64,000 nt of DNA from Sphingobacteriales bacterium. Lineage in GTDB: Bacteria > Bacteroidota > Bacteroidia > UKL13-3. A program made the translations under genes and the position numbers. Positions 10,671 to 20,100 of the stretch are shown here, one piece after another. The notes below the pieces were generated by a model. It was not told the DNA's origin. It worked only from the letters and a program-made list of their open reading frames with translations, and made no database searches. The DNA lies in the NCBI GenBank assembly GCA_021299635.1, contig JAJTFA010000001.1, forward strand, positions 124,001 to 188,000, in the 5' to 3' direction. How positions within the stretch are numbered: position 1 is the stretch's first letter; every line of letters begins with the position of its first letter.

Positions 10671-10704
10671 AAAAAAGGCTGCCTGATATCAGGCAGCCTT
10701 TTTT
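10671..10704. terminator. Bidirectional intrinsic terminator
   Basis: A perfect 34-base palindrome, with an A6 run, GGCTGCCTGAT and its mirror, then a T6 run. It lies 22 bases after the cargo-gene stop and can serve both strands, so it may also stop transcripts of tcdA on minus. Confidence 0.9.
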
Positions 10705-10835
10705 AGTAATACAATTAATTGAAAAAGACTGTATTCAATCAGTACCATAACGAGTCAAAGAAATGAATACCTCATGAAAAATAAATTGGAATGGCAGGTC
10801 TGATTTGGGGGTTGATTTAGTTAAGCGATCTTTTA

Positions 10836-11567
10836 TTACTGTCCATACAAATCCCTGATTGCAACGGAAGCAACAGTGCATCCAAATACCGCAGGCATAT
10901 AACTCATCGTTCCGGGTGATGAACGTTTATTTACGCCATTAACGGTTTTAATATTCATGTATGGCGCAGGTTTTTCAGCTGAGAATACCGCTTTAACACC
11001 TTTGCGAATACCAAATTTGTGTAGGTATTTTCTGGTATACTTTGCCAAGTGACAATTATAAGTATCAGCAATATCTGCTACTTTAACCATAGTTGGGTCA
11101 ACCTTTGAACCTGCACCCATCGAGCTTACAATTGGGATCTTTCGGTCGAGACAGGCTTTGATGAAAAATACTTTTGGTGAAAGGGTATCGATACAATCCA
11201 ATGCATAATCAAAATTACCTTCATCCAGTACGAGGTGGGTAAGGTCATCTCTAAAAAAATCGCTGATTACATTTAGTTCTATCTCAGGATTTATGTCCTT
11301 GATGCGTTGTGCCAACACCTCGGATTTAAGTTTCCCATCTGTGCTGATTAAGGCCGGTATTTGACGGTTGCGATTTGTTTCTTCTACTACATCTGCATCT
11401 ACAATAGTCATTTTGCCTATACCGGCTCGTGCAATCATCTCAGCAGCAATCCCACCAACGCCACCAAGGCCAACAACTAGCACGTTTTTATTAATGAGGT
11501 TTGTTAATCTTTCTTCACCCAGCAGAAGCTGCGTGCGTCCCATCCACGATTGTATTACTTTATTCAT
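10836..11567 (-). CDS. tcdA: tRNA threonylcarbamoyladenosine dehydratase (TcdA)
   Basis: This is a 243-residue E1/ThiF-fold enzyme. It has the ATP-binding GLGGVGG motif at about residues 33-39, an acidic VDADVV strand and the NRNRQ motif. The C-terminal region (KYLHKFGIRKGVKAVFS followed by SPGTMSYMPAVFG) is typical of TcdA (CsdL/YgdL) rather than of ThiF or MoeB. TcdA cyclises t6A37 of ANN-decoding tRNAs to ct6A in an ATP-dependent reaction. It lacks the zinc-binding Cys pairs of MoeB-type enzymes. The start at 11567 overlaps the end of the TatD-like gene by 4 bases, so the two form an operon. Confidence 0.92.
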   Translation of the reverse strand: MNKVIQSWMGRTQLLLGEERLTNLINKNVLVVGLGGVGGIAAEMIARAGIGKMTIVDADVVEETNRNRQIPALISTDGKLKSEVLAQRIKDINPEIELNVISDFFRDDLTHLVLDEGNFDYALDCIDTLSPKVFFIKACLDRKIPIVSSMGAGSKVDPTMVKVADIADTYNCHLAKYTRKYLHKFGIRKGVKAVFSAEKPAPYMNIKTVNGVNKRSSPGTMSYMPAVFGCTVASVAIRDLYGQ

Positions 11568-12229
11568 TGCCTGTGTTTACCAAATATCTGTTCAAAGTTA
11601 TAAAAGACTTGGGCTTTTAAAACTGCTGTTTCTGTTTTCCTGATCTCAGCAGCTTTTTCATAAACATCGCCAATATGTATATGGCACGCTGTATCAGTTT
11701 CTAGTAGGAAAGATGAATACGGTATATACCTCAGTATATCGTCACTTCTATAATTGAATAGATTTTTCCCAAACGAGAGTATACAGTTCATATCTATAAG
11801 TTTTTTTGCCTCAGTAAGGTTGCCGCTAAACTGATGTATAATGTGTTGAACCTTAGTTTTTTTAATAAAAGGCAAAATATCTGAATATGATCTTACCACA
11901 TGCCATATAACCGGCAATTTTTTCTCCTCAGCAATCATAAGTTGAACATGAAGCATCCTAATCTGAATTGCGATATCAGGTCCATTTGAGCGGTCGAGGC
12001 CAATTTCCCCAATAGCCCAAGCCAATGGATTGGAAGCAAGCTCAGTCAAAGTTTGAGCTAGTTTTTCTTCATTTACAGTCTGGGAAAACCACGGATGCAA
12101 ACCATATGAAAGAGGGTAGGAAGTAGCACGCACGTCTTTTAGGTAAGCATTTCGTATTGCAAATTCATTGCTCAATCTTGGTTTACGATGAGTATGAATA
12201 TTGATAAAGGAATGGGCTGAAGCAAACAC
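11564..12229 (-). CDS. TatD-family metal-dependent hydrolase
   Basis: The 221-residue protein resembles TatD-type nucleases. Visible elements are the N-terminal metal-binding HTH (in NIHTHRK, about residues 12-14), GEIGLD with the bridging Glu, an internal WHV His, HQFSG (usually HCFSG) and LLETDT with the C-terminal Asp. It is somewhat shorter than the usual 250-260 residues. Family members are 3'-5' exonucleases or DNases, and the exact substrate here is unknown. The start is a GTG at 12229; no ATG is available near the N-terminus. A perfect TAACTTTG element ends only 4-5 bases upstream, so the mRNA may be nearly leaderless. It overlaps tcdA by 4 bases. Confidence 0.8.
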   Translation of the reverse strand: MFASAHSFINIHTHRKPRLSNEFAIRNAYLKDVRATSYPLSYGLHPWFSQTVNEEKLAQTLTELASNPLAWAIGEIGLDRSNGPDIAIQIRMLHVQLMIAEEKKLPVIWHVVRSYSDILPFIKKTKVQHIIHQFSGNLTEAKKLIDMNCILSFGKNLFNYRSDDILRYIPYSSFLLETDTACHIHIGDVYEKAAEIRKTETAVLKAQVFYNFEQIFGKHRQ

Positions 12230-12233
12230 GTTA

Positions 12234-12241
12234 CAAAGTTA
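12234..12241 (-). promoter_or_regulatory. Candidate -7 element (TAACTTTG) for the tatD-tcdA operon
   Basis: Exact match to TAnnTTTG on the minus strand. Its last base is 5 bases from the GTG at 12229, which predicts transcription starting at or next to the start codon. No good -33 TTG is visible. Confidence 0.45.
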
Positions 12242-12288
12242 AAAGAATGTGAATACTAATTTGATAGTTGTTCCTAAGTTGCAGGTCA

Positions 12289-13404
12289 TTGAAAAAGAGC
12301 CATTTTTTTATATTATTGATAGCTTCCGTGTTGCTAAACTCTTGCCATTTCGCTAGAGTGGTGGTGTACCTTTTTCCTGATATTGATGATAGCAGGCGTT
12401 TCCCCTCAAATATACTGCATGGGAGCAATCACCCGTTCACATTTTATAAGGGTATGGTGGGTAACAATAATATTCCAAAATCTGCAGTAGTTCATGGAAG
12501 AGTGATACCTTTTGAAGAGTTTCTTTTGAAAAACAACACAGTTGCTTACCTGATTATAAAGGAAGATACCATAGTATATGAGAAGTATTTTATGGGAAAG
12601 GATTCATCCAGTATTATACCATCGTTCTCGATGGCAAGTGCATATACCTCAGCATTAATTGGGTGTGCATTGGCTGATGGCTATATCCAATCTGTTGACG
12701 AACCTATAACCCATTACCTTCCGGAGCTAAGTCTTAATGGTTTTGATAGCATTACGATAAAGCACTTACTACAGAGCACTTCCGGTATTAAATTCAAAGA
12801 AAGCTATAACGATATATTCAGCGATTTCTCTAAGTTATACTATGGAAATAATGTGAGGAAGAATATGAAGGATTTTTATTTGATGGAGAAACCGGGAACT
12901 GCTTTTCGTTTTCAGAGTGGTAATCTTCAATTATTGGGTTGGATATTGCAGCGTGCATTAAAGGGCGAAACAATAACACATTATTTGGATAGGAGAATTT
13001 GGTTTAGTCTTGACCCCCAGTTTGATGGATCATGGAGTTTGGATAAAGAGCAGGAAGGTCTCGAGAAAACTTTCTGTTGCTTAAATGCCACTGCTCGTGA
13101 CTTTGCAAAATTAGGTAGGCTATATTTAAATAAGGGGAAGTGGCAGCAAAAACAAGTTATACCGGCAGAGTGGGTTAATGAGAGTCTTATACCTTCAACC
13201 ACAGAGGGCGCCTCAGAGGGTTTCAAATACCAATGGTGGCTGCGTAATAAGAATGGTGAACAAGCATTTATGACTACCGGCCATTTAGGCCAATATATTT
13301 ATGTATATCCATCCAAAAAACTGATCATTGTTAGGCTTGGTAAAGGTTATGGTAGTATTAACTGGCCAAGGCTCTTTTATGATTACGCAACGCATATGGA
13401 TTAA
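12289..13404 (+). CDS. Lipoprotein of the serine beta-lactamase/NylB-like fold, catalytic Lys and Tyr replaced
   Basis: The protein has about 371 residues with a lipoprotein signal (lipobox LNSC about residue 19 from the chosen start), so it should be anchored in a membrane facing the periplasm or the outside. The fold is that of class C beta-lactamase-like hydrolases such as NylB/EstB, with IGCALADG, the HYLPEL turn, LLQSTSGI, LLGWIL and a GHLGQYIYV motif (His332). The active-site SxxK motif reads S114-M-A-S117, and the YxS/N-type motif reads F208-Q-S. The general-base Lys and the Tyr are therefore both absent, and ordinary acyl-enzyme chemistry is doubtful. I chose the TTG at 12289 because it yields a clean Met-Lys-Lys lipoprotein signal; a TTG at 12268 is the alternative. 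It is followed by a terminator shared with gldJ. Confidence 0.82.
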   Translation: MKKSHFFILLIASVLLNSCHFARVVVYLFPDIDDSRRFPSNILHGSNHPFTFYKGMVGNNNIPKSAVVHGRVIPFEEFLLKNNTVAYLIIKEDTIVYEKYFMGKDSSSIIPSFSMASAYTSALIGCALADGYIQSVDEPITHYLPELSLNGFDSITIKHLLQSTSGIKFKESYNDIFSDFSKLYYGNNVRKNMKDFYLMEKPGTAFRFQSGNLQLLGWILQRALKGETITHYLDRRIWFSLDPQFDGSWSLDKEQEGLEKTFCCLNATARDFAKLGRLYLNKGKWQQKQVIPAEWVNESLIPSTTEGASEGFKYQWWLRNKNGEQAFMTTGHLGQYIYVYPSKKLIIVRLGKGYGSINWPRLFYDYATHMD

Positions 13405-13430
13405 ATTGAATCTACCATATCGTAACAATA

Positions 13431-13461
13431 AAAAAGACCGGTTCAAAGAATCGGTCTTTTT
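13431..13461. terminator. Bidirectional terminator between the convergent lipoprotein gene and gldJ
   Basis: A5 run, GACCGGTTC, 3-base loop, GAATCGGTC, T run. The 14-bp stem has one G-T wobble. It lies between the convergent genes ending at 13404 and 13487 and can act in both directions. Confidence 0.85.
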
Positions 13462-13486
13462 TATATTGAACTAATTATTAACTAAT

Positions 13487-14932
13487 TTATTTTTTTCTGG
13501 CATCTCCCAATCTATCCATTACACACCTAAAGCCTATGGTAGCCGTTGATAGATCCTGGTCAAGGTGTCTTCTGTTCCCCGGATGTAGCCAATATGCCTT
13601 ATCATTCCAAGACCCCCCTTTATAAACTCTTGCTATATTACTAACCAATGAGGATGCCATGTATTCATATTGCTGATCCATGTCTGTATATTTTGTTTCG
13701 TCTTTAAAACCGATATTATCGGCTTTTTGGAAGTTTCTACGCTGTCCTGGAGTAATCTTTGTAGGGTCTACTTCTTTATAAGGGATTCGGCCCATACTAT
13801 CTTTCTCACTAACCATACCATCTGCATCGGTTACTTTTGTTTTGTATACATTTCCTCTGAATGGATTCAAATCATTTGCATCTTCCCAAGTGAGCGGACG
13901 ATATACATCCATTACCCACTCGCTTACGTTTCCAGCCATGTGATAAAGACCAAAGTCATTAGGCAGAAACTCTTCACTTTTAACCGGGGCTGAATAAAAG
14001 AAACCATCATTTAATTTCCCTGCAATACCGGCTGCATCACCTCTTCCGCGTGTGTAGTTCGCATACATATTACCCCTTGTTTTCTCAGTGTCGCTTCTAC
14101 GTAATGTAAGACCATTCCAAGGATAGATTTTCTTCACATCAATATTCTCATTAAATTCAGGCGAAATGTATGAATATGCTGCATATTCCCACTCCGCTTC
14201 GGTTGGTAAACGATATTCCGGTAAAAGAATTCCATCCTCAATTCTTACCGATCTGGTTTTGCCGTTAGGCGCATAATCTTTTAGCTCCTTCTTTACATCT
14301 GGGGTATAAAGACCAAGGAGATAAGCTTCGGTATTGAAATTATTGTCATCAACTGATTTCTCTACAGAAAGATTAATCAATCCTTCTCTGGCCATAATCA
14401 TTTCATTCACCCTGTCAGTTCGCCATTGGGCATAGGCAGTAGCTTGTAGCCAACTTACGCCAACTACAGGATATTCTCTGTAAGACGGATGACGCAAATA
14501 ATACAATACGTGAGGTTCGTTATAGGATAATTTATTCCTCCATACCAACGTGTCAGGCAGTGCTGTTTGGTGAATAATAGGATTACTCACATAAACACGA
14601 TTGAGCCAATAAAGGTATTCTAGGTAGTGGAAGTTGGTAACTTCGGTCTCGTCCATATAAAAACTGGGGATGGAAACCCGTCTTTTTAGGTTGTTACGTT
14701 CGTAGGTTACGTCTTGCTCGTGTGAACCTAAGGTAATAGTTCCACCCTCAACGAAAACGAGACCCGGACCTGTTTCCTGTTCAGTAAATTTGTGGCGTTC
14801 AAAACCACCCCATTTCGGATCATTGTATTTCCAACCGGTAGTTACTGATTTTTTATTTTTGTTACAAGCAGAACTTACAAGCAAGATCTGAACCAATAAC
14901 AGAACATAAATAGATCTAGAAGCGTACTTCAT
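13487..14932 (-). CDS. gldJ: Gliding-motility/T9SS lipoprotein GldJ
   Basis: The 481-residue lipoprotein has lipobox SSAC with Cys23. It carries one long formylglycine-generating-enzyme-like (SUMF1) domain, from LVFVEGGTITLGS near residue 60 to RVYKGGSWNDKAYWL and IGFRCV at the end. The segment GWKYNDPKWGGFE near residue 33 and FYMDETEVTN are typical of GldJ rather than GldK. In Flavobacterium johnsoniae GldJ is an outer-membrane lipoprotein needed for gliding and stabilises other motility and secretion proteins. The protein is shorter than the flavobacterial one. It is the last gene of a minus-strand unit behind two porP/sprF genes, 64 bases downstream of the second. Proximity to porU and porV matches the known flavobacterial arrangement. 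Confidence 0.88.
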   Translation of the reverse strand: MKYASRSIYVLLLVQILLVSSACNKNKKSVTTGWKYNDPKWGGFERHKFTEQETGPGLVFVEGGTITLGSHEQDVTYERNNLKRRVSIPSFYMDETEVTNFHYLEYLYWLNRVYVSNPIIHQTALPDTLVWRNKLSYNEPHVLYYLRHPSYREYPVVGVSWLQATAYAQWRTDRVNEMIMAREGLINLSVEKSVDDNNFNTEAYLLGLYTPDVKKELKDYAPNGKTRSVRIEDGILLPEYRLPTEAEWEYAAYSYISPEFNENIDVKKIYPWNGLTLRRSDTEKTRGNMYANYTRGRGDAAGIAGKLNDGFFYSAPVKSEEFLPNDFGLYHMAGNVSEWVMDVYRPLTWEDANDLNPFRGNVYKTKVTDADGMVSEKDSMGRIPYKEVDPTKITPGQRRNFQKADNIGFKDETKYTDMDQQYEYMASSLVSNIARVYKGGSWNDKAYWLHPGNRRHLDQDLSTATIGFRCVMDRLGDARKK

Positions 14933-14996
14933 AGTGATATAATTGTCTTAAAGATTTCAAAATAACAAAAAAAAGCAGAACATTCCTATACTTTAC

Positions 14997-15986
14997 TTAT
15001 AAAGTTGGGCAATTTAAAAACTTAAACGTCTTTTTTTGCTGTTTTTTTCTGGAGATTTCAAAACTTATGGACATCTCATGAGATCCATAAGTAGCTGATC
15101 TCGAATTTGATATGGTAGCGTCAAAACTGTAGCCAACCCTGAACTTAGGAAATTTTAGGCCTATTAAAAAAATGATAGCATCTGCATTATTACTGGTTTG
15201 TCTGAACCATAATCCAGCTGTTAGGGATTGCTTTTTATAATATAGTCCTATATTAAGTTGATTAAAATTACGCTGTTGCATGTATAATATTGCAGGAGAT
15301 AATGCTGTTCGGAGTGCCTCATTTCTTTGTTTTGAAAGGAAAATATTACCTCCTGCATGTAAAGTGTATCTTCTAGGTAATTTGAATGCCTCATTACTTG
15401 CATTCGGGTTATAGAAAGATTGATTTGGTTCGGTGAGGTTGTGAATAGCCAAACCAGCATATAACTGGTTACTATAAACTAACATTCCGGTGCCGAAATT
15501 CATAAATCCAATTTGTTCTTGTCCAACTCTTTCATTGGTAGGCTTGGTAAATCCATACCTGTCATCAATTTGGTCTCCGAATCTGAATTGACTAAAATCA
15601 TAGACCCTTTGATGATAATTTGCTTCTATACCAGCACGAAGTGAAATGTATCGGTTTAACGAAAGATGATAGGCATAAACACCTCCCACGATAGTTGAAG
15701 TAAGATTGCCATCCCCGGCCATATCTGTTAAAGCAATAAGTCCAATACCACCATTCAATTCAGCAATATTCATATCAAATGATGCAGCTCCGGTGCGATA
15801 GTTCTTGTTAAGGCCTATGTATTGGCTTCTGGCACTAACTGTAACACGTGCATTGGTTGCAGCACCTGTAAAAGCCGGATTGGTATAAATAGGATTGGCA
15901 TAGAATTGAGAAAACTGCGGATCTTGGCCCATAACTGATGCAGGGAATAGAAAAAAAGAAAGATGTACCATTAGTCTCAGATTCAT
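14997..15986 (-). CDS. PorP/SprF-family outer membrane protein (second copy)
   Basis: The 329-residue protein has a signal peptide cleaved near VMGQ and a mature start DPQFSQFYANPIYTNPAF that is diagnostic of the PorP/SprF family. The alternating beta-strand pattern implies an outer-membrane beta-barrel. Family members are needed for secretion or surface anchoring of particular T9SS substrates, such as SprB with SprF, often encoded next to them. It lies 32 bases downstream of a paralogue and 64 bases upstream of gldJ, so it is in one operon. No partner adhesin is adjacent. Confidence 0.93.
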   Translation of the reverse strand: MNLRLMVHLSFFLFPASVMGQDPQFSQFYANPIYTNPAFTGAATNARVTVSARSQYIGLNKNYRTGAASFDMNIAELNGGIGLIALTDMAGDGNLTSTIVGGVYAYHLSLNRYISLRAGIEANYHQRVYDFSQFRFGDQIDDRYGFTKPTNERVGQEQIGFMNFGTGMLVYSNQLYAGLAIHNLTEPNQSFYNPNASNEAFKLPRRYTLHAGGNIFLSKQRNEALRTALSPAILYMQQRNFNQLNIGLYYKKQSLTAGLWFRQTSNNADAIIFLIGLKFPKFRVGYSFDATISNSRSATYGSHEMSISFEISRKKQQKKTFKFLNCPTL

Positions 15987-16018
15987 ATATTGAGTGAGTT
16001 ACTCGAATGCACAAAAAA

Positions 16019-17032
16019 TTAAAATTCAGGACATTTAATGGATCTTATTGTTTTTTTAGGTGTTCGCTTGCGCAATTCAAAAGCTAATGAAACCTCATAA
16101 GATTGACGTGCACCCGGCCTTGCATCTGAAATAGTGGCATCATAGGTAAAACCAAGTCGTAACTTAGGAAGTCTGAGGCCTAGCAAAAATATTATTGCGT
16201 CAGAATTTACAGAATTTTGTCGGAAATACCCTCCTATTACATATTGTCCTTTACTGAGATAAAGGCCTGCATTGAGTTGATTAAACTGCTTTTGTTGCAT
16301 GTAGAGAATATTCGGATATAGGTTGGTAGAGCGCTTCTCAAACCTTGTTTTAACTATAGGGATCATTAAGCCCAAATGCCCCGTATATCGCATGGGTACA
16401 ACCGAAGGGACTGTGCTTTGGTCATTGTTGCCACTATAAAAATCCGGACTTGGCTCATTTAAATTATGTATGGCAAAGCCGCCATAAAAATAATTGGTAT
16501 AAGCTACCACGCCAGCAGCGAAATTTGTGTAGAAAACGGTTGGTGCCGCAGGTAATTCCTGTGTCAGATATACAAAACCTCTTTGTTTAACAATCTGATC
16601 GTAGAATTTCAACTTGCCAAATTCAATTGATTTTTGAAAAATGGAGGCCTGTATACCTGCCCTCACCGTTAGGTATTTATTGATAACAATTTGATAAGAA
16701 TACACACCACTTAAACTAAGTGTGCGCAGTGTTCCTTCTCCGGCTTCATCTCCGGTAATCATAATGCCAATGCCACCATTAATAATGTCATAATGCTCAT
16801 CATAGGAGGCTGAGAATGTTCTGAAAGTTCCGGAAATGGAAGGCCATTGGCTTCTGTAATTAATTACTCCGCGGCCTACAGTTGAGCTTCCGGCAAATGC
16901 AGGATTGGTATAAACAGGGTTGGCATAATATTGTGAAAACTGAGGATCCTGACTACGTAGGTCAGTCACCAATATCAGTGCAGCAGCTGTTAATAATAAT
17001 TTATAAATACCTAAAAAGTAACCCTTTTTCAT
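16019..17032 (-). CDS. PorP/SprF-family outer membrane protein (first copy)
   Basis: The 337-residue paralogue of the following gene has a signal peptide and a mature DPQFSQYYANPVYTNPAF start. The strand pattern, the LRAGIQA-like and FAIHNLNEPSPDFY segments and the C-terminal SYEVSLAFEL closing strand are shared with the downstream copy, so the pair arose by tandem duplication. It is the first gene of the porP-porP-gldJ unit and is divergent from porU, with about 160 bases between start codons that must hold both promoters. Confidence 0.93.
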   Translation of the reverse strand: MKKGYFLGIYKLLLTAAALILVTDLRSQDPQFSQYYANPVYTNPAFAGSSTVGRGVINYRSQWPSISGTFRTFSASYDEHYDIINGGIGIMITGDEAGEGTLRTLSLSGVYSYQIVINKYLTVRAGIQASIFQKSIEFGKLKFYDQIVKQRGFVYLTQELPAAPTVFYTNFAAGVVAYTNYFYGGFAIHNLNEPSPDFYSGNNDQSTVPSVVPMRYTGHLGLMIPIVKTRFEKRSTNLYPNILYMQQKQFNQLNAGLYLSKGQYVIGGYFRQNSVNSDAIIFLLGLRLPKLRLGFTYDATISDARPGARQSYEVSLAFELRKRTPKKTIRSIKCPEF

Positions 17033-17190
17033 TTAATCATTTACTCGGATAACGCATTACCCTGGTTTGAAGTTGCCATAAAACCTTATCAACAATCGCC
17101 TGTTTTGATTAATACACGCAATTAATTTCATTTGTTAAGCGTTTATTACAATCTTTCCCAATTTCAATAATAGTGAAAATTAATATTGTT

Positions 17191-20100
17191 ATGCAATCAT
17201 TATTTCTTAAAATAGATAAAATCCTGTTATTGTTTGTGCTGTTCTTTGCCACCGATGTATTTGGGTGGGAGAGTAAAACAAACCACCAAATAACATGGCA
17301 AACACATGATAATTATCTTTTTAGAAAAAAAAATTATGCCAAATTTACCACCTTCCCCACAGCAAATTTCTCTAAAATATCCTTAAACGGCTTACCTGAG
17401 TATCACACTTCGGTAAGACTCAATGTCAGTAAAGTTATAAATATACGCTTGACAGCCATTCAAACCCGAAGTTTAGCTGCTTCACAATTTCAGCTCTCTG
17501 ATCCAGAAACCAAGGAGTTGAAAGACTTTACAGCAACTTATGAAATCACATACAACCGAGGGGAAACAGAGGTTCTTGTAAAGGTTGTTCCCGTTAAAAA
17601 ATCAGTAATCGGTTCAGATATCGAGTTGCTTGAAAAATTTGATTTGGTTATTGAATATGAAGCTACGTCTAGCCCTCGTCAATTTGGTAAAAAGCCTGTA
17701 TTTGCTTCCTCCTCTGTGCTTGCAACCGGTGAATGGATTAGGCTGGGTATTGTAAATACCGGTGTACATCAACTAACTCGTTCCTACCTTCAGTCAATTG
17801 GAATAGATATGGATAATTTCAATCCCAAAACCCTAAAAATTTATGGTATGGGTGCAGGAATGATACCTCAAAAAAATAGCCAAAAGAGATTTGAAGACCT
17901 TTTTGAGTTGGCTATTCAGGTAAATGGAGAAGCGGACGGCATTTTTAACGAAGGTGATGCGGTCTTATTTTTTGGCCAGGCTCAGCAAGATGTTTGGCGT
18001 TTCAATGCCACCAACTCCAGATTTACCAGAGAGAATAATATATATGCCGACACCACTTATTTTTTTCTTACTTATGGAGGAGCAAATGGAAAGCGAATTA
18101 CAACGCAGACTGCTGCTGCACCTTCAACCGGATTATCAAACAGCATGGATGTTTTGTATGCCTATGAGAATGATCAGGTAAACCTAATTAAATCAGGAAG
18201 ATTATGGCTTGGTGATGATTTTGATAAAACCACACAGCGCAATTTTTCAGTGAACCTGCCTCCGCTGGTAAATGGTGCTTTAGCCATCTTTACCTCATCA
18301 GTTGTTGCAAGATCATTTACTCCCAGCAGTTTTAGTGTGGCTGTAAATGGAATGAACTATATAACACACAGTATTCCCAATGTGCCTAGCAGATACGACT
18401 CAGAATTTGCTTCTGATGCAGATGGTCTTAAGACGGTTTCTTTTCCTGTTAATACCGGCAACTTAAATATTACGTATACATATAACCAAACAAGCCCAGG
18501 CTCTGTGGGTTGGCTTGATTATTTTCAAATACAAACAAGGGGCTCATTGCAATTGTTAAATAATCAGCTGGTTTTTACTGATGCACAAAGCATTGCCCCA
18601 TCAGCCATTACTCAATTTGATATTGCCGGTGCAGCTGGTGCCAATGTATGGGATATTACTAATGCGCTCCGGCCGGATGTGATGCAAACATTTGTAAATA
18701 CAAATAATCTAAGTTTCCGTGCGGCAACCGATTCTCTTAGGAAGTTTGTGGTGTTTAGAAATACAGGATTTTTCGGTCCGGTTTCGGCCAATAGAATAGC
18801 TAACCAGAATTTGCATGCGCTCGCACCAGCTGATTTACTCATTATTACTTATCCTGCATTTATGGGGGAGGCATCTAGGCTTGCTGAATTTCACAAGGGA
18901 AAAGGGCTAACTGTGCATGTGGTAAATGTACTTGATATCTACAACGAGTTCTCTTCGGGCTCACAGGATATTTCTGCTATCAGAGATTTTATAAGAATGA
19001 TTTATCAAAAGGCAAGTTCTACTCAAGATATGCTCAAATACGTAACGCTTCTCGGCAGGGCATCATACGATTATAAACACAGATTGGCCAATAACACCAA
19101 CTGTGTTCCAACCTTCGCCAGCCGCAATTCTTTTGATCCGGTTGGCACTTATAATACAGATGATTTTTTTGTTTTACTGGATGACAATGAAGGCAGATGG
19201 GAAACCGATGAGGATAACAATGCAGAAAAACTAGATGTGGCCATTGGCAGGTTGCCTGCACAAGATAATGCACAGGCACAGGCCATGGTGAATAAAATCA
19301 TACAGTATGCGTCTAAAAATGGAGCAGGCGATTGGAGTTCCCGATTGGTTTTTGTTGCGGATGATGAAGATGGAGGAATACATACTTATCAGGCCAATGG
19401 GCTTGCCAATGCAGCTATTCAGCGATTCAATCATTATAATGTAAGAAAAATATTTATAGATGCATATAAAGAAGAACTTGGCACCGGTGGTCAAAGGAAT
19501 CCTGCAGCACAAGATGAAATTGTAAGAAGCGTAGAACGGGGTGCACTTATCATCAATTACACAGGCCATGGAGGTGAGGTTGGCTGGGCAGAAGAAAGAA
19601 TACTCAACACAGATGATATTAATAGATGGAGAAATGGAACTAAACTTCCTGCATTTTTTACTGCTACTTGTGAATTTAGCCGCTTTGACGACCCAGCCAG
19701 AATATCTGCAGGAGAGTTGGTTTTACTAAACCCTGATGGCGGAGGCATTGCTTTATTTACAACGGTAAGGCTTGTTAACTCCGGAGATAATCTTGCCCTA
19801 AACACCTACTTCTATGATTTTGTAGGTTTGGATTCCGCTTCGATTCAATCTCCAAAAACAATGGGCGAAATTATGCGTCTAACCAAAAATGCATATTTGT
19901 CAATCAACACTAGGAATTTCACATTACTTGGTGATCCTGCTATTACTTTCTCCGTACCCAATCATTATGTAAAAACTTCCAGCATTAACAAATTGCCTGT
20001 AAACAGTTTAAACCCTGATACCATCAGTGCATATGAGAAGGTAGAAGTGAGCGGTGTAATTACAGACAAAACCGGAAAGTTGCTCAGTGAAGTTAATGGT

